From Dokdonella_A sp051958935 (lineage in GTDB: Bacteria > Pseudomonadota > Gammaproteobacteria > Xanthomonadales > Rhodanobacteraceae), in assembly GCF_051958935.1 (NCBI RefSeq), contig NZ_JBQCFP010000105.1, positions 1-64,000 on the forward strand: a stretch of 64,000 bases of DNA. The letters are read 5' to 3'. The position numbers were made by a program, and so were the translations under genes. Shown in pieces: positions 63,657-64,000 of this stretch. Within the stretch, counting starts at the first letter, position 1; each line of letters begins with the position of its first letter. The notes below the pieces were generated by a model. That model saw only the letters and a program-made list of their open reading frames with translations. It did not search any database and was not told the DNA's origin.

Positions 63657-63989
63657 ATGGTCCGCTGGCTCCTTCTCGCCGCCACGATACTCGGATTCAT
63701 TTTCGTCTTCACCACGCACAGCCCGATGTTGCTCGGCATCGGCCTGCTGCTCGGCATCGTCGGCTTCATCGGCTTCGTGTTTTCGCTCGCGGCCGAGCGC
63801 GTATCGGCCAATTCGCGGCCGGAGACGTCGATGGCCTCGCCGACGGATCTCGCCGCGATGCGCAAGCCCGCGGCGCGGCCGCTGCCGGCGCCGGGACGCC
63901 CGCCCGTTTCGCCGCAGGCCTCGAGCCCCGCGGCGGCACCGGCACCTGCCGTGGCGCCACCGACGCGGCCGCCGTCGGCGACGCGCTGA
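63657..63989 (+). CDS. Small membrane protein with Pro/Ala-rich tail
   Basis: A 110-residue protein. Two hydrophobic segments (about residues 3-20 and 25-45, LLGIGLLLGIVGFIGFVFSL) are followed by a charged turn and a disordered Pro/Ala tail of about 50 residues ending PPTRPPSATR. I do not recognise it. The membrane hairpin plus cytoplasmic or periplasmic tail is all that can be said. The gene is complete, ending 11 bases before the window edge. Confidence 0.65.
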   Translation: MVRWLLLAATILGFIFVFTTHSPMLLGIGLLLGIVGFIGFVFSLAAERVSANSRPETSMASPTDLAAMRKPAARPLPAPGRPPVSPQASSPAAAPAPAVAPPTRPPSATR

Positions 63990-64000
63990 GGTCTCGCCGC

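Overview
The window is a GC-rich, gene-dense stretch of bacterial chromosome. Gene content points to a gammaproteobacterium of the Xanthomonadales (Lysobacterales) type. This rests on the ComF/bioB-bioF-bioH-bioC order, an accessory UbiK factor, secreted proteins with an IFxDGFD tail, CadC-like regulators with TPR sensor halves, and a SagB-related dehydrogenase/cyclase peptide cassette of a kind I associate with that order. The genus cannot be fixed from this sequence alone. I see no rRNA, tRNA, CRISPR array, transposase or prophage gene.

Layout. 1-4 kb: the 3' end of a type III restriction/helicase-like gene, an ECF sigma factor with a membrane partner, and a membrane protein. 4-14 kb: a methyltransferase; a membrane-bound winged-helix/TPR regulator followed by a secreted HAF-repeat protein; an alkaline phosphatase, an SGNH hydrolase, an amino acid permease and a second secreted protein. 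14-21 kb: a beta-propeller/GGDEF diguanylate cyclase, a small secreted protein, a glutamate-synthase-like flavoprotein, and UbiA with a long disordered N-terminus. 21-27 kb: ComF divergent from a biotin operon (bioB-bioF-bioH-bioC plus a DMT transporter). 27-36 kb: Fur-box-controlled hemP; a second winged-helix/TPR regulator followed by a 1676-residue subtilisin-like protease. 35.7-36.5 kb: a Mn(II) (yybP-ykoY) riboswitch and a TMEM165/GDT1-type manganese exporter. 36.5-48.5 kb: a second propeller/GGDEF protein, P-II, UbiK, ComM, a K+/H+ antiporter, and an XdhC-MocA-small subunit-large subunit molybdenum hydroxylase cluster.

48.6-58.3 kb is the most unusual part. It holds two tandem copies of a three-gene unit. 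Each unit has a class III cyclase-like/TPR membrane protein, a short NHLP-like precursor peptide on the opposite strand, and a SagB-like flavin dehydrogenase. The units are preceded by a diguanylate cyclase carrying a cyclic-nucleotide-binding domain. This looks like a poorly characterised ribosomal-peptide modification system coupled to nucleotide signalling. 58.7-63 kb: the glyoxylate shunt (aceB, aceA) with a divergent LysR regulator and palindromic operators, then two small membrane-protein genes.

Themes that join regions: four proteins share a TM/TolB-like/TPR sensor half with different cytoplasmic output domains; three otherwise unrelated secreted proteins end in the same short tail; three diguanylate cyclases occur in 64 kb.
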